34,268 bases of DNA from Pseudomonadota bacterium (GTDB lineage: Bacteria > Myxococcota_A > UBA9042 > GCA-2863065), in the NCBI GenBank assembly GCA_002863065.1, contig PKDL01000067.1:1-34268 (forward strand). The letters run 5' to 3'. This document shows, in pieces, positions 18,230 through 27,749 of this stretch (the first letter of the stretch is position 1; each line of letters opens with the position of its first letter). A model generated the notes under the pieces. The model made no database searches. It saw only the letters and a program-made list of their open reading frames with translations, and was not told where the DNA came from. The position numbers and the translations under genes were made by a program.

Positions 18230-19777
18230 ATGCCCATTCTAGAAAGCCAGTTCAGCATGCCAGCTGTGCCTGAACACACCATCACAGAGCACGTCTTACG
18301 TCACGTAGAGACCCTTGGAGCCAAAGCGGCCTTTATCGATGGGACGAGCGGGCGGACGGTCACGTATGCTGAGCTTGCCGATCAAATACGTGCACTCGCT
18401 GGTGGACTGCAAGCGCGCGGTATTGGCCCTGGGACTACTTGGGCTCTCATGGCACCCAATATTCCAGAATATGCTATTGTATTTCATGCATTAGCGTACT
18501 GCGGCGCCACCGTCACTACACTCAACCCCACCTACGGTGCCGAGGAGATCGCTTTCCAATTGAAGGATAGTGGTGCACAAGCAATTGTGACTGTGGGCAT
18601 GTTTCTTGAGACCGCGCGAACAGCTGCTGACATCGCTGGAGTTGACCAAGTGGTACTGCTCGGGCCGGGGGATGGCACTCCAATTACGGAGTTTTTTGGG
18701 CAGCCCTTGACCAAACAAGTTCCTGTCGATTTACGTCGTCACGTGGTGGTGCTCCCCTACTCATCTGGAACGACAGGTTTTCCCAAAGGCGTCATGCTGT
18801 CTCACTATAATCTCGTGGCAAATGTAGAACAACTGGCGGGCCACTTGCCTTTGGCATCGGATGAGATCGCATACGCCGTATTGCCGTTCTTCCATATTTA
18901 CGGGATGCAAGTTCTCATGAACTTCATGCTTGCGAGAGGATGCTCCGTAGTAACAGTGCCGAGATTTGACTTACCGCAAATGCTCCAACTGGTACAAGAC
19001 TATAAAATTACGAGACTATTCTTGGTGCCGCCTATTGTATTGGCACTCGCAAAACACCCTGTTGTCGATCAGTACGACTGCTCCAGTGTAAAGCAACTCT
19101 TCTCTGGGGCTGCTCCGCTTGGCGCGGAGGTTGCGGAAGCTGCGGCATCGCGATTGGGCTGCAATATTGCTCAAGGATACGGCATGACCGAGCTGTCTCC
19201 AGTATCGCACGCTATTCCTGAAGATGACTATCGGGCCGGATCAGTAGGTACCCTCATCGCAGGCACAGAAGCGCGCCTGATCGACCCAGAAACAGGCGCA
19301 GATGCGGAAGAGGGGGAGCGAGGCGAGATTTGGGTTCGGGGCCCTCAAGTCATGCTCGGCTATCTAAATAATACTGAGGCAACACGGCATACAATTGACG
19401 CCGAGGGCTGGTTGCATACGGGCGATATCGCATATGTCGATTCCGACGGACATACGTTCATTGTCGATCGCATGAAAGAGCTCATTAAGTACAAAGGATT
19501 TCAGGTGCCTCCTGCTGAGCTCGAGGCCTTACTTTTGACGCATGCTGAGGTGGCTGATGCGGCAGTGATTGGGGTGCCGGACGAAGAAGCGGGGGAGTTA
19601 CCCAAAGCATTCATCGTACGAACGTCCGGCAGTGCCATTGATGCGGATGCGCTCCAAGCGTTCGTAGCGGGTCATGTGGCGAGCTATAAACAAATCAGAA
19701 TCGTCGAATTTATCGATGCCATCCCGAAATCTGCATCTGGGAAAATTTTACGACGCGAGCTCCGAAGGCGCGATTAG
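18230..19777 (+). CDS. AMP-dependent acyl-CoA synthetase, 4-coumarate-CoA ligase-like
   Basis: PYSSGTTGFPKGVMLSH, QGYGMTELSP, GWLHTGDIAYVDSDG, IPKSASGKILRRELR. Confidence 0.93.
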   Translation: MPILESQFSMPAVPEHTITEHVLRHVETLGAKAAFIDGTSGRTVTYAELADQIRALAGGLQARGIGPGTTWALMAPNIPEYAIVFHALAYCGATVTTLNPTYGAEEIAFQLKDSGAQAIVTVGMFLETARTAADIAGVDQVVLLGPGDGTPITEFFGQPLTKQVPVDLRRHVVVLPYSSGTTGFPKGVMLSHYNLVANVEQLAGHLPLASDEIAYAVLPFFHIYGMQVLMNFMLARGCSVVTVPRFDLPQMLQLVQDYKITRLFLVPPIVLALAKHPVVDQYDCSSVKQLFSGAAPLGAEVAEAAASRLGCNIAQGYGMTELSPVSHAIPEDDYRAGSVGTLIAGTEARLIDPETGADAEEGERGEIWVRGPQVMLGYLNNTEATRHTIDAEGWLHTGDIAYVDSDGHTFIVDRMKELIKYKGFQVPPAELEALLLTHAEVADAAVIGVPDEEAGELPKAFIVRTSGSAIDADALQAFVAGHVASYKQIRIVEFIDAIPKSASGKILRRELRRRD

Positions 19778-19812
19778 TGCTTACGGATACATCGGCTTCA
19801 GCAGCTGCTTGT

Positions 19813-21351
19813 TTACCGCATACGGTGTGTGCGTTGTACTCGGCCGACTGAACGGGGAAATGGCGCGGTAAAATGCATAGTGATTAGGAAAAGGCTCGCG
19901 GAGATGGGGCCTAGCATGCCTGCTAATACGAATAGTGCGGGTCCTCCGGATACGTCTTGGTGCAGGTTGAATGCCTGTACGGTTGTCAGGACAAAATCGG
20001 TAAGGGTTGTGCCCGCTAGGAAAAGAGCTCCTGACCGTGCGATGGGTTTACCTCGCCACGTCAGCCATCCGAGTACCGCGAGGGCGATGGCCAGAAATGC
20101 ATCGAATGCTACCCACGCATTTTGAATACTCTCGTCGCCAAACCATCGGCTTCCGTCGGCAAGCGCAAGCAGGATGGTCCAGGGGACAAGCAGGCCTGCT
20201 AATAGAACTAGCATGATGGCCCAGTATCGTAGAGGAATGCGCCGGAGCATTCGGCGCATTGTATCGACCACGAAGCTCGCTAGCCCGCCACCTGCGAAAG
20301 CATCAAGTACTGCATGTATTGACGATATCGTATGACCCGATGGACATTGCACGATAAATTGCGAGGTCCACAATTCGGGTTTGAACCTGGCTTTGAACTG
20401 TCGCAGCCCATTAAAGCGATAAAATGGTTCTCCATGGCGTCTAAGCTGCTTGAGTAACCAGATCAGGACCGGGCGTTCGACCCTTGACTCTTCAATGCCG
20501 GCTAGGGGCGATAGACCAAGCGTGACCCAATCTTCTCCGGATGCTTGGGCGTCTTTCATTGCTGTGTGGATGAGCAGTTCAATGGTTCCATTTGGCGCAT
20601 CTGGCACGCGGATCACATCTTCAAAAAACCATCCTTGGCGTGCATAGACCGGGATTGCTGCGAGAAAACCGACGGCTCGTGAACCGGCCTCTGCCACGTA
20701 ATATCGTCGCTCGGCAGCATGGTGAAATGGCTGTAGATCGACGAGGAATCCGAGGCTACTCATTTGTCGACTGTTGAGCCAGCGCTCCAACACGTCGGCG
20801 ATTTCGGTACGTGTGGATGGTTCATTCAGTTCACTAGGAGTCAACCGGCGGATGGTTACTCCCTTGTTCAGTGCCCGATTACACTGCTGGCGTACGGTGC
20901 GTTTTTCTGGACTATTGAGCTCCCAGCCGCGTGGGTTCCATTCTGGTTGTTGGCCTATTGGTATTAGTCCGAAGTTGAAATCAGGTAGCCCCTCAATGGC
21001 GGAGATAAATCGCGCATCCGCACAAAAGAATAGGACGCGAAAGCCTGCTTCCATTGATTCTCGAACAAAACGTTGGCTGACCTGAGCGAGATGGTCGGGG
21101 GGGGCGACTGGAATACCTGCTACTGCTCGGTATCGACCTGCCTGGACCCAAGCAACTACCGCAGGCGGCCCGTTGTCGAGAGCATAGAACCAGTATTCGT
21201 ATCGCGGCTCCAAGATCTGGAAAGATGTCGCATGATCTCCATAGGCCCGTAGTGACTCCAAGACAGTATCATGATGAATATTCAACGTTGTGATTAGGAC
21301 CTCATTGCACTCGATATCGTCGAACCTGCCAAATCCCGGGATGGTAATCAA
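19813..21351 (-). CDS. DUF2156 / phosphatidylglycerol lysyltransferase C-terminal-like domain with C-terminal TM helices
   Basis: GNAT-like MprF C-domain features (YYVAEAGSRAVGFLAAIPVYARQGWFFEDVIR, FYRFNGLRQFKARFKPEL) followed by multiple hydrophobic helices. Confidence 0.8.
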   Translation of the reverse strand: MITIPGFGRFDDIECNEVLITTLNIHHDTVLESLRAYGDHATSFQILEPRYEYWFYALDNGPPAVVAWVQAGRYRAVAGIPVAPPDHLAQVSQRFVRESMEAGFRVLFFCADARFISAIEGLPDFNFGLIPIGQQPEWNPRGWELNSPEKRTVRQQCNRALNKGVTIRRLTPSELNEPSTRTEIADVLERWLNSRQMSSLGFLVDLQPFHHAAERRYYVAEAGSRAVGFLAAIPVYARQGWFFEDVIRVPDAPNGTIELLIHTAMKDAQASGEDWVTLGLSPLAGIEESRVERPVLIWLLKQLRRHGEPFYRFNGLRQFKARFKPELWTSQFIVQCPSGHTISSIHAVLDAFAGGGLASFVVDTMRRMLRRIPLRYWAIMLVLLAGLLVPWTILLALADGSRWFGDESIQNAWVAFDAFLAIALAVLGWLTWRGKPIARSGALFLAGTTLTDFVLTTVQAFNLHQDVSGGPALFVLAGMLGPISASLFLITMHFTAPFPRSVGRVQRTHRMR

Positions 21352-21404
21352 CTACGCCCAAGTGGAGACATATGGTTGATTCTGAACCAGAGGGCTCAAC
21401 GAGG

Positions 21405-21725
21405 TTACAAATCATTCAGAGAAGCGCACGATTGGCATTGCTCCAGCCAAGGCATTTCGCGGAGTGCGCCGGGCGCAAATGACGTGCCACATTGAATGCA
21501 TCGACCAAAACTCCCATCGTCTGCACGCAATCTCGTCCGGGCACGCTCTATGAGGTCCAAGTAATCTCGGAGTCGTTTCTCTTGCAGGTTTGTCGTGTCG
21601 AGATCGAGACCATCAAGGTCTGACAGTCTGAAATCCTTTCCTGCTTTTAAGTCAGCCAGTCGTTGGGCAATTTCCCAGCCTTTCGCGGCAAGCGTCTTCT
21701 TGTACTGCTCGTTTTTGTCCACCAT
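21405..21725 (-). CDS. TraR/DksA-family zinc-finger protein
   Basis: Helical N-terminus plus C-terminal GRCIQCGTSFAPGALREMPWLEQCQSC; start likely MVDKNEQ. Confidence 0.75.
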   Translation of the reverse strand: MVDKNEQYKKTLAAKGWEIAQRLADLKAGKDFRLSDLDGLDLDTTNLQEKRLRDYLDLIERARTRLRADDGSFGRCIQCGTSFAPGALREMPWLEQCQSCASLNDL

Positions 21726-21813
21726 GTCTCCTATGGTACGAAATTGAACCAGCAATATCAGTCTTTGAACTCCTGCCGTCGAAGCTGTGTGAGGAGTGCG
21801 CTATGATGCAGAT

Positions 21814-22914
21814 ATGGCAGTACCCTTCTTAGACCTGTCTCGTGTCAATAGTCCCCAATGGGCGGACTACCGAGCGGCTTTTGACCGCGTGATGACGGAA
21901 TCGCAGTTCATCATGGGCACCGACGTAGAGGCTTTTGAAAGAGAGTTCGCCGCATGGGTCGGAGTTACTCATGCGGTAGGTATGTCGTCGGGCACCGACG
22001 CACTCTTGGCCACATTGATGGCATACGGTATTGGGCCTGGTGATGACGTACTCGTGCCGACGCTCACCTTCTTCGCAACCGCTGGTACGGTAGCGCGGCT
22101 GGGCGCACGTCCTATTTTCGTCGACGTGGATCCATCCACGATGCTTATCGATATCGACCAAGCATTAGAGCGTCGCACTGCTAATACTCGGGCCATAATT
22201 TCAGTGCACCTATTTGGTCAGTGTGTACCGCTAGACCCACTTCAAGACACTACACTTTTCATTATCGAAGATGCGGCCCAAGCGCATGGTGCCACTAACT
22301 CGCATGGCGTGATGGTTGGTGCGCAAGGGCATGCGGCCTGTTTTTCTTTCTTTCCGACCAAGCCGCTCGGTGGTTTTGGCGATGGCGGAATGGTGACAAC
22401 AAATGATGACGACTTTGCCGACCGCCTGCGATTGATGCGTGTCCATGGCGCTAGGCCAAAGTTTCATCACCTCCACGTTGGTGGAAACTTCCGCCTCGAC
22501 ACCCTTCAGGCGGCCCTCTTACGGCACAAACTTCCGACGGTAGACGCTCAAGCAGATGCTCGCCGGGCGATTGCCGCCCGTTATCGTGATGCGCTCTCAG
22601 TGTTAGAGGGACGCGGGACTTGGCGTTGGGTGGGCCGTACGCCAGGGCGTCATGTCTTTCATCAGCTATGCGGTCTTGCTAGCGCAAGAGATGAGCTACG
22701 GGCATACCTAAAGACACTCGGGATCGGAACTGGTGTGTACTATCCCGAGCCCCTACATACTCAGCCCTGTTTTGAATCGCTGGAACAGGGGCTTGGTCAC
22801 TGTCCGAATGCAGAAAAGGCCTGCAATGAATTAGTCGCCTTGCCATGCTTTGCGGGACTAACTGATTCGGAAATCGACGAAGTGGCAAATGCCATTATAT
22901 CTTTCTATCTCTAG
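21814..22914 (+). CDS. DegT/DnrJ/EryC1/StrS-family PLP-dependent aminotransferase
   Basis: SSGTDALLATLMAYGIGPGDDVLVPTLTFFATAG, IEDAAQAHGA, CFSFFPTKPLGGFGDGGMVTTND. Confidence 0.93.
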   Translation: MAVPFLDLSRVNSPQWADYRAAFDRVMTESQFIMGTDVEAFEREFAAWVGVTHAVGMSSGTDALLATLMAYGIGPGDDVLVPTLTFFATAGTVARLGARPIFVDVDPSTMLIDIDQALERRTANTRAIISVHLFGQCVPLDPLQDTTLFIIEDAAQAHGATNSHGVMVGAQGHAACFSFFPTKPLGGFGDGGMVTTNDDDFADRLRLMRVHGARPKFHHLHVGGNFRLDTLQAALLRHKLPTVDAQADARRAIAARYRDALSVLEGRGTWRWVGRTPGRHVFHQLCGLASARDELRAYLKTLGIGTGVYYPEPLHTQPCFESLEQGLGHCPNAEKACNELVALPCFAGLTDSEIDEVANAIISFYL

Positions 22915-22936
22915 TCTCTGTCGCTGGGTAGTGCGC

Positions 22937-24019
22937 CTAGACACGCGGGACAGTAGCCAGGGTATCTGCCAGACGCACAGATGAATACTTCGCTACGAAG
23001 TATGCTCTCTGGCGGCTGTTCGATAGCAATGGAAGCATGGTTAGACACTCCAGCACACGTTGTTGGAGTCCATCCCGACATAGCCGTCCTGTTTCTGGGG
23101 CATGTAGTATGCGAAAAAGCGCCCGCGACATTGCAGGCGGAGCGCATGCCTCGAACACCTGTGTTGGAATCTCGGTAGCCATGAACGTCGAGCACAATCG
23201 CAGCAGTTCATATAGCATGTACTCCGCCTGCGCTGACTTTGCTGTTTCCACTACGGTGTCCCAGCAGAGTGAGCGGTTTTCGATCCAAAGATGTGCGTCG
23301 ACTAGCTGTTTTAGCGGTCCCATGAATAACTCGCGGCCGCTATGAAGTGCGAAGTGCACAAGCTGATCCTCGTCCCGTAGTCGGCGAGCTGTATTTTCGA
23401 TGGGTATCGAGCGTTCAATCCAGTCATCATAGTCAATAGGGTGGCGGTAATACTGTGCAAAACCTGTGTGTAGCTCTACGACCAGCGAGAGCTGCTCTGC
23501 GGGACGAAACTGGAATACACGTTCATGATACGTCTTGCGACTCGCTGGTCGTGTAGGGAACAGCTCGTGTTCCACGGCCCCAATGCGTTTCAGAATCTCC
23601 GCTGCATGTGATGCGTGACTTTTTGACACCAATATATCGAGGTCATTCATGGAACGCAGGGCGGGATCCGGATACACGAGAGGTGCAATTGCTGCCCCTT
23701 TCAGAAGCACCGTGTTTATTCCTTCAGCATGAAGGGCGCTTAGTACCCGGGTCGTTAGCTTTACTTGGTGTAGGTGCATGAAGGCGAGGTAGGTATAACG
23801 CTTAGCGAGTGTATCTAGGTCTTTTGGGTGCAAATATGCCCGCAGGCCCTTCATACCTCCGGCATGAAACCAAATAAGCGCCTGTAGCTTCCCTTTCGAT
23901 ATTGTACGAAATAGCGTGTCTTTCGGAAGTTGCACTGCCCAGTCAGTCACTCGTCCGATGGCGGCTTTCAGTGCCCATTGAGTGCAAAGCTGTTTGGGTT
24001 CATTTTTAGGCAAAGACAC
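22937..24019 (-). CDS. nucleotidyltransferase family protein (NTP_transf_5-like)
   Basis: INTVLLKGAAIAPLVYPDPALRSMNDLDILV motif; GTG start. Confidence 0.8.
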   Translation of the reverse strand: MSLPKNEPKQLCTQWALKAAIGRVTDWAVQLPKDTLFRTISKGKLQALIWFHAGGMKGLRAYLHPKDLDTLAKRYTYLAFMHLHQVKLTTRVLSALHAEGINTVLLKGAAIAPLVYPDPALRSMNDLDILVSKSHASHAAEILKRIGAVEHELFPTRPASRKTYHERVFQFRPAEQLSLVVELHTGFAQYYRHPIDYDDWIERSIPIENTARRLRDEDQLVHFALHSGRELFMGPLKQLVDAHLWIENRSLCWDTVVETAKSAQAEYMLYELLRLCSTFMATEIPTQVFEACAPPAMSRALFRILHAPETGRLCRDGLQQRVLECLTMLPLLSNSRQRAYFVAKYSSVRLADTLATVPRV

Positions 24020-24028
24020 AACACTTAA

Positions 24029-25477
24029 CTACACGGGAAGCCGGCTTACCACCACTTCAGAGTGTAGGGATGGCGCCATTTGCTCCAGAGCATCGACGGC
24101 AGCGTCGGCCAACAGTCTCATCTGTACTTCGCGCTGAATATCGAGCACTGGGTCACTGGACCGCCGTTGCTCAACTGTTACGACACCGTACCCATGACTT
24201 TCGCTGTAAAGCGGAAGCTCTAATCGTCGTCGCCGTACTGAGCGTCGTTCACTTCCATAGGACCATTGCGCTGGACGCCGTGTGTATAATTCTAACTGTA
24301 CTGATATTGCGCCCTGTGCAATGAGCGCCCGCAGGAGTGCGTCCCAAAGGTCGTCTAGTGAATTAGCGAGGCGAACAGTACGGGCAAGAGTTCTGCGCCG
24401 TGCTAGGTCGCTCGCAGCTTGGGGTTCAAGTGTTTCCACTGGCGGATTGCTTCGTGTCTCCCGCAGTACAATGAAGCGAACAGCTACGAATACAACACAG
24501 CCAGCAGCTGCGATTGCGAGAGCCTGGGCTGGAGCCGATTCCGCCTTAATGGCCCAGGCAGCTGCAGCGAGGCCGACGCCAATGCCATACAGCAGGAAGA
24601 CGGATTCTCGAGTGGTGAACCCTTGACGGATAAGTCGGTGGTGTACGTGACCGAGATCAGGTGACATGGGCGGAGTGCCCTGTCGCATTCGGCGAATGAC
24701 CGCGAGTGCTGTATCGAGCAACGGTACGCCTAATGCGAGTGCTGGAAGGGCAATTGCCCATGCGGTGTATTGCTTGGCCGTCGAGAGCACGCTGACCACC
24801 GCAAGCACGTATCCCAGAAGATGACTCCCGGAATCTCCGAGGAATATTTGTGCGGGAGCCGAGTTGTGCACTAGAAATCCTGTCAGCGCCCCTGCCATGG
24901 TTGCTGTCGCCATGCACAGAAGAACGTGCCCATCAACCCACCCAAATGAGAACAAGGTGCATACAGCGATCAAGCCGATGCCCGCTGCTAGCCCATCCAA
25001 TCCGTCGATGAGGTTCATGGCATTTACCACTGCGACTATCCAGACAACAGTCGCTACGAGACTCCCGACGTTGGATAATGCGACGTAACCATGGAGCGAT
25101 CCAAAGCCTTCAATCCGCACGCCAATCGCCCACGTGGCACTCGCCAAAAGTATCTGTATCGCAAGCTTTTCCGCTGCAGGTGTATCAAAGAGATCGTCGT
25201 ACAAGCCCAACGCTACGACCGCCATGGTCGTACTACATAGCGCCAGAAGTTGGAGTGCTGTGAGTTCAACAACGAACGTGCCAGACGCTATCACTGTGCC
25301 AAGCGGGATGATGAACGCCAATGCGACGGCGAGCCCGCCTAATCGACTTGGTGGTGGGGTGCTCTCGGTTTGAACTGAATGTGCTGATACTCTGTGAGCC
25401 ATTCGCGCCACCATAGACGTCATAGCTACGGCCAGGCAAAAGGCACCGAAGTTCAGTAATAAGAGCGTTACGCCCAA
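24029..25477 (-). CDS. MraY/WecA-family undecaprenyl-phosphate sugar-1-phosphate transferase with C-terminal cytoplasmic extension
   Basis: GLYDDLFDTPAAEKLAIQ, NAMNLIDGLDGLAAGIG, FLGDSGSHLLGYVLA, DLGHVHHRLIRQG; about 130 aa beyond the last TM. Confidence 0.9.
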   Translation of the reverse strand: MGVTLLLLNFGAFCLAVAMTSMVARMAHRVSAHSVQTESTPPPSRLGGLAVALAFIIPLGTVIASGTFVVELTALQLLALCSTTMAVVALGLYDDLFDTPAAEKLAIQILLASATWAIGVRIEGFGSLHGYVALSNVGSLVATVVWIVAVVNAMNLIDGLDGLAAGIGLIAVCTLFSFGWVDGHVLLCMATATMAGALTGFLVHNSAPAQIFLGDSGSHLLGYVLAVVSVLSTAKQYTAWAIALPALALGVPLLDTALAVIRRMRQGTPPMSPDLGHVHHRLIRQGFTTRESVFLLYGIGVGLAAAAWAIKAESAPAQALAIAAAGCVVFVAVRFIVLRETRSNPPVETLEPQAASDLARRRTLARTVRLANSLDDLWDALLRALIAQGAISVQLELYTRRPAQWSYGSERRSVRRRRLELPLYSESHGYGVVTVEQRRSSDPVLDIQREVQMRLLADAAVDALEQMAPSLHSEVVVSRLPV

Positions 25478-25712
25478 TTCTCTTAGCTCCTTTTCCGCAA
25501 CATGCGACTGCTCAATTCAAGTTGCTGGATACACCATATTTGATCGGTTCGTTTATGTCGTGTTGCCGATCATATTGGGTTTTTACGTTGGATCAGCCTG
25601 TCCGTAGAGACTGGCGTGCGTCAGTATACGTACAGCTCTTTGGCTAGCGAGTTTATGGCCTGCCGCTAAATCAAAGGATATGAGATCATGATACTTTTCT
25701 TTTATGCATGCT

Positions 25713-26693
25713 CTAGAACGCCCTGGCGATCAGCCAGGTCAGCAGAAGGAAGCAGATAGCTGTCATCGTGCCGAGCATACGAAGTAGCGCTCGTGAATGA
25801 AGGTACGGGCCAAGGCGGCTCTCAAATAATTGTTGCCGTAGGGGCATCCACCGGTTCTCTCCGAGTAATGCTGGTGGAAGTCGTTTGATGCTTGCAATGA
25901 GCTTCCGAGCAACGATGCCTAATGGGCTGAGTAGTCGTTGCAGTTCGTTGGATGTCATCTGGCCTTCGATGGTGAACCTTGGGATTTCATTGGGATGTGT
26001 ATCGTGCTGGACTCGCCCAGGTTTTGAGGTAAACACTAACCGATACCCGTGCTCAGCCGCGCGTTCTAATACATGTGTTGTGTAGAATCCCAAGGGTATT
26101 GCGAGATCGATGACAGGCGCATCGATGATGCCCTCTAATGTTTGGCGGCATGCGTCAAGCTCCCATCGCAGCTTGGGTTCTGGCATTTCATTGAGTCCGT
26201 GGTGTGATACGCCATGGGCTCCAATATCAAAGCCCCGATTGGTTAGTTCGAGAATCTGTGCCGCTGTAAGGCGCGGTTGGTGTTCGTGAACCCACGCATC
26301 CGGGTCCGACGTAATAAAGACAGCGGCCGGAATAGACAGCGCTTCAGTGATGTTCACTGCATGCTCGTATACACTGGAGGACCCATCATCGAATGTCAGT
26401 ACTGCAAGCTTTTCGCTACGAGCCGGCGGGTTATCCAGCCAAAGGTGTAGTTCCGTTAGCGATAGGAACCGATATCCATCAGCGAGCATGAAGCGCAAGT
26501 GCTCTTCAAAGCGCTCAACAGGGCAACAGAAATTTCGCTCGGCCCCAGTAAGTAATTCCCACTCGGCTTGAGGGCACAGTCGATGGTAGAGCAGTACCAC
26601 GATTCCAGAGCGGTGCGCTTTGCGGCTTATGATGAGATATGACAAGGCAAGCCCAATCGAGACTATTGCCGTTATTACGGTGCTATACAGCAT
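25713..26693 (-). CDS. membrane-anchored polysaccharide deacetylase (NodB-like)
   Basis: LTFDDGSSSVYEHAV and GAHGVSHHGLNEM motifs; TM segments at both termini. Confidence 0.88.
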   Translation of the reverse strand: MLYSTVITAIVSIGLALSYLIISRKAHRSGIVVLLYHRLCPQAEWELLTGAERNFCCPVERFEEHLRFMLADGYRFLSLTELHLWLDNPPARSEKLAVLTFDDGSSSVYEHAVNITEALSIPAAVFITSDPDAWVHEHQPRLTAAQILELTNRGFDIGAHGVSHHGLNEMPEPKLRWELDACRQTLEGIIDAPVIDLAIPLGFYTTHVLERAAEHGYRLVFTSKPGRVQHDTHPNEIPRFTIEGQMTSNELQRLLSPLGIVARKLIASIKRLPPALLGENRWMPLRQQLFESRLGPYLHSRALLRMLGTMTAICFLLLTWLIARAF

Positions 26694-26948
26694 GAGATGT
26701 TGTCATCCACAGATTTTGGCACGTTCATCTATCGGCAAGATACGGGACGTTGTTGGATTGTCCCAGACATCGGCCACAATTGCAGGCACACTCCACACTC
26801 CAATCCGAGGTATTCGCCGCCTGGAGCTGGTTTACCACTCACTTTACTTTGTAAAACTGTTATTTAGGTGCGGAGCTCGGGCGGTGTCGAATTACATGTC
26901 GCCGCGGTCTTATGTTGAATCGGGTGTGCGCTACCCCTGGAGTACTTT

Positions 26949-27713
26949 GTGAAGCAGGTCCCTGAGCTTCAGGATTTTATCGCTGGATTTGCACAGGCCA
27001 ATCGGCAGGCAGTCTGTGGATTATCAGCGCGGCGTGCGTCTCGGGTGAGTGACCTTATGGTCATGTCAACACCGGATACGGTGGCTTCCAGATCAGAGGC
27101 TAGCGATATTGGGGCTGCTTGCCACCTGGTAAAGCAGCTCTGCACATCATCTGAAGCGAACGAATTCAGCATGTTGCCTGCAAACCGACACCTGCGCTGG
27201 CTCCGGGGACGCATTGCGATAAAGACTGCCGTGCAAGTTGGGTTTCGGGGCCATATAGCTAGACCGCTGTCGGCGGTAGATATTGATGTCTATCGCGACG
27301 AGCATGGAGCGCCGCATGTGCGAGTAGATGGGGTCTCACAGGCCGTCTTCGTTTCACTAACCCATAAAGATAATCTAAGCATCGCTTTCATGAGCGCTCA
27401 GCGGGCGGTTGGCCTGGATTACGAGACTGTCAAACCCAGGAGTGCGGCGTTTTTGAAGCTCGCATTCACTCCCGCTGAACTGCAGCTATTGGAACATATC
27501 GCCCCTCCTGAGAGGCTCGCTTGGTATACGCGCCTTTGGTGCGCAAAAGAGGCAGTGAGTAAAAGCCTGGGTACCGGGCTGAAGGGACGCCCAAAATCCT
27601 GGGTAACTACACAAATAGATGGTGAAAGACTGCTGTGCCACAATCAGTGGGTAACAACTCAGCAAACAGCGAGCGGTATCCTTGCCTGGACGTACAGAAC
27701 ATCGGTTTCGTAG
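26949..27713 (+). CDS. 4'-phosphopantetheinyl transferase superfamily protein
   Basis: RWLRGRIAIKTAV, VSLTHKDNLSIA, VGLDYE, WCAKEAVSKSLGTGL. Confidence 0.85.
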   Translation: MKQVPELQDFIAGFAQANRQAVCGLSARRASRVSDLMVMSTPDTVASRSEASDIGAACHLVKQLCTSSEANEFSMLPANRHLRWLRGRIAIKTAVQVGFRGHIARPLSAVDIDVYRDEHGAPHVRVDGVSQAVFVSLTHKDNLSIAFMSAQRAVGLDYETVKPRSAAFLKLAFTPAELQLLEHIAPPERLAWYTRLWCAKEAVSKSLGTGLKGRPKSWVTTQIDGERLLCHNQWVTTQQTASGILAWTYRTSVS

Positions 27714-27749
27714 CAGCCGTGATAGTTCTGAGGATTGGGAGGCAGAGAT

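Noticed and set aside
25265-25281. Near-match to a sigma54 -24/-12 element on the minus strand (TGGCACG-N4-TTGT)
   Set aside because: Located inside the WecA-like coding sequence and mismatched at the -12 GC; no convincing sigma54 promoter was found in intergenic regions by eye.
26620-26952. 110-aa plus-strand ORF before the PPTase
   Set aside because: Starts inside the deacetylase gene on the opposite strand and has no domain-like features; kept as intergenic.
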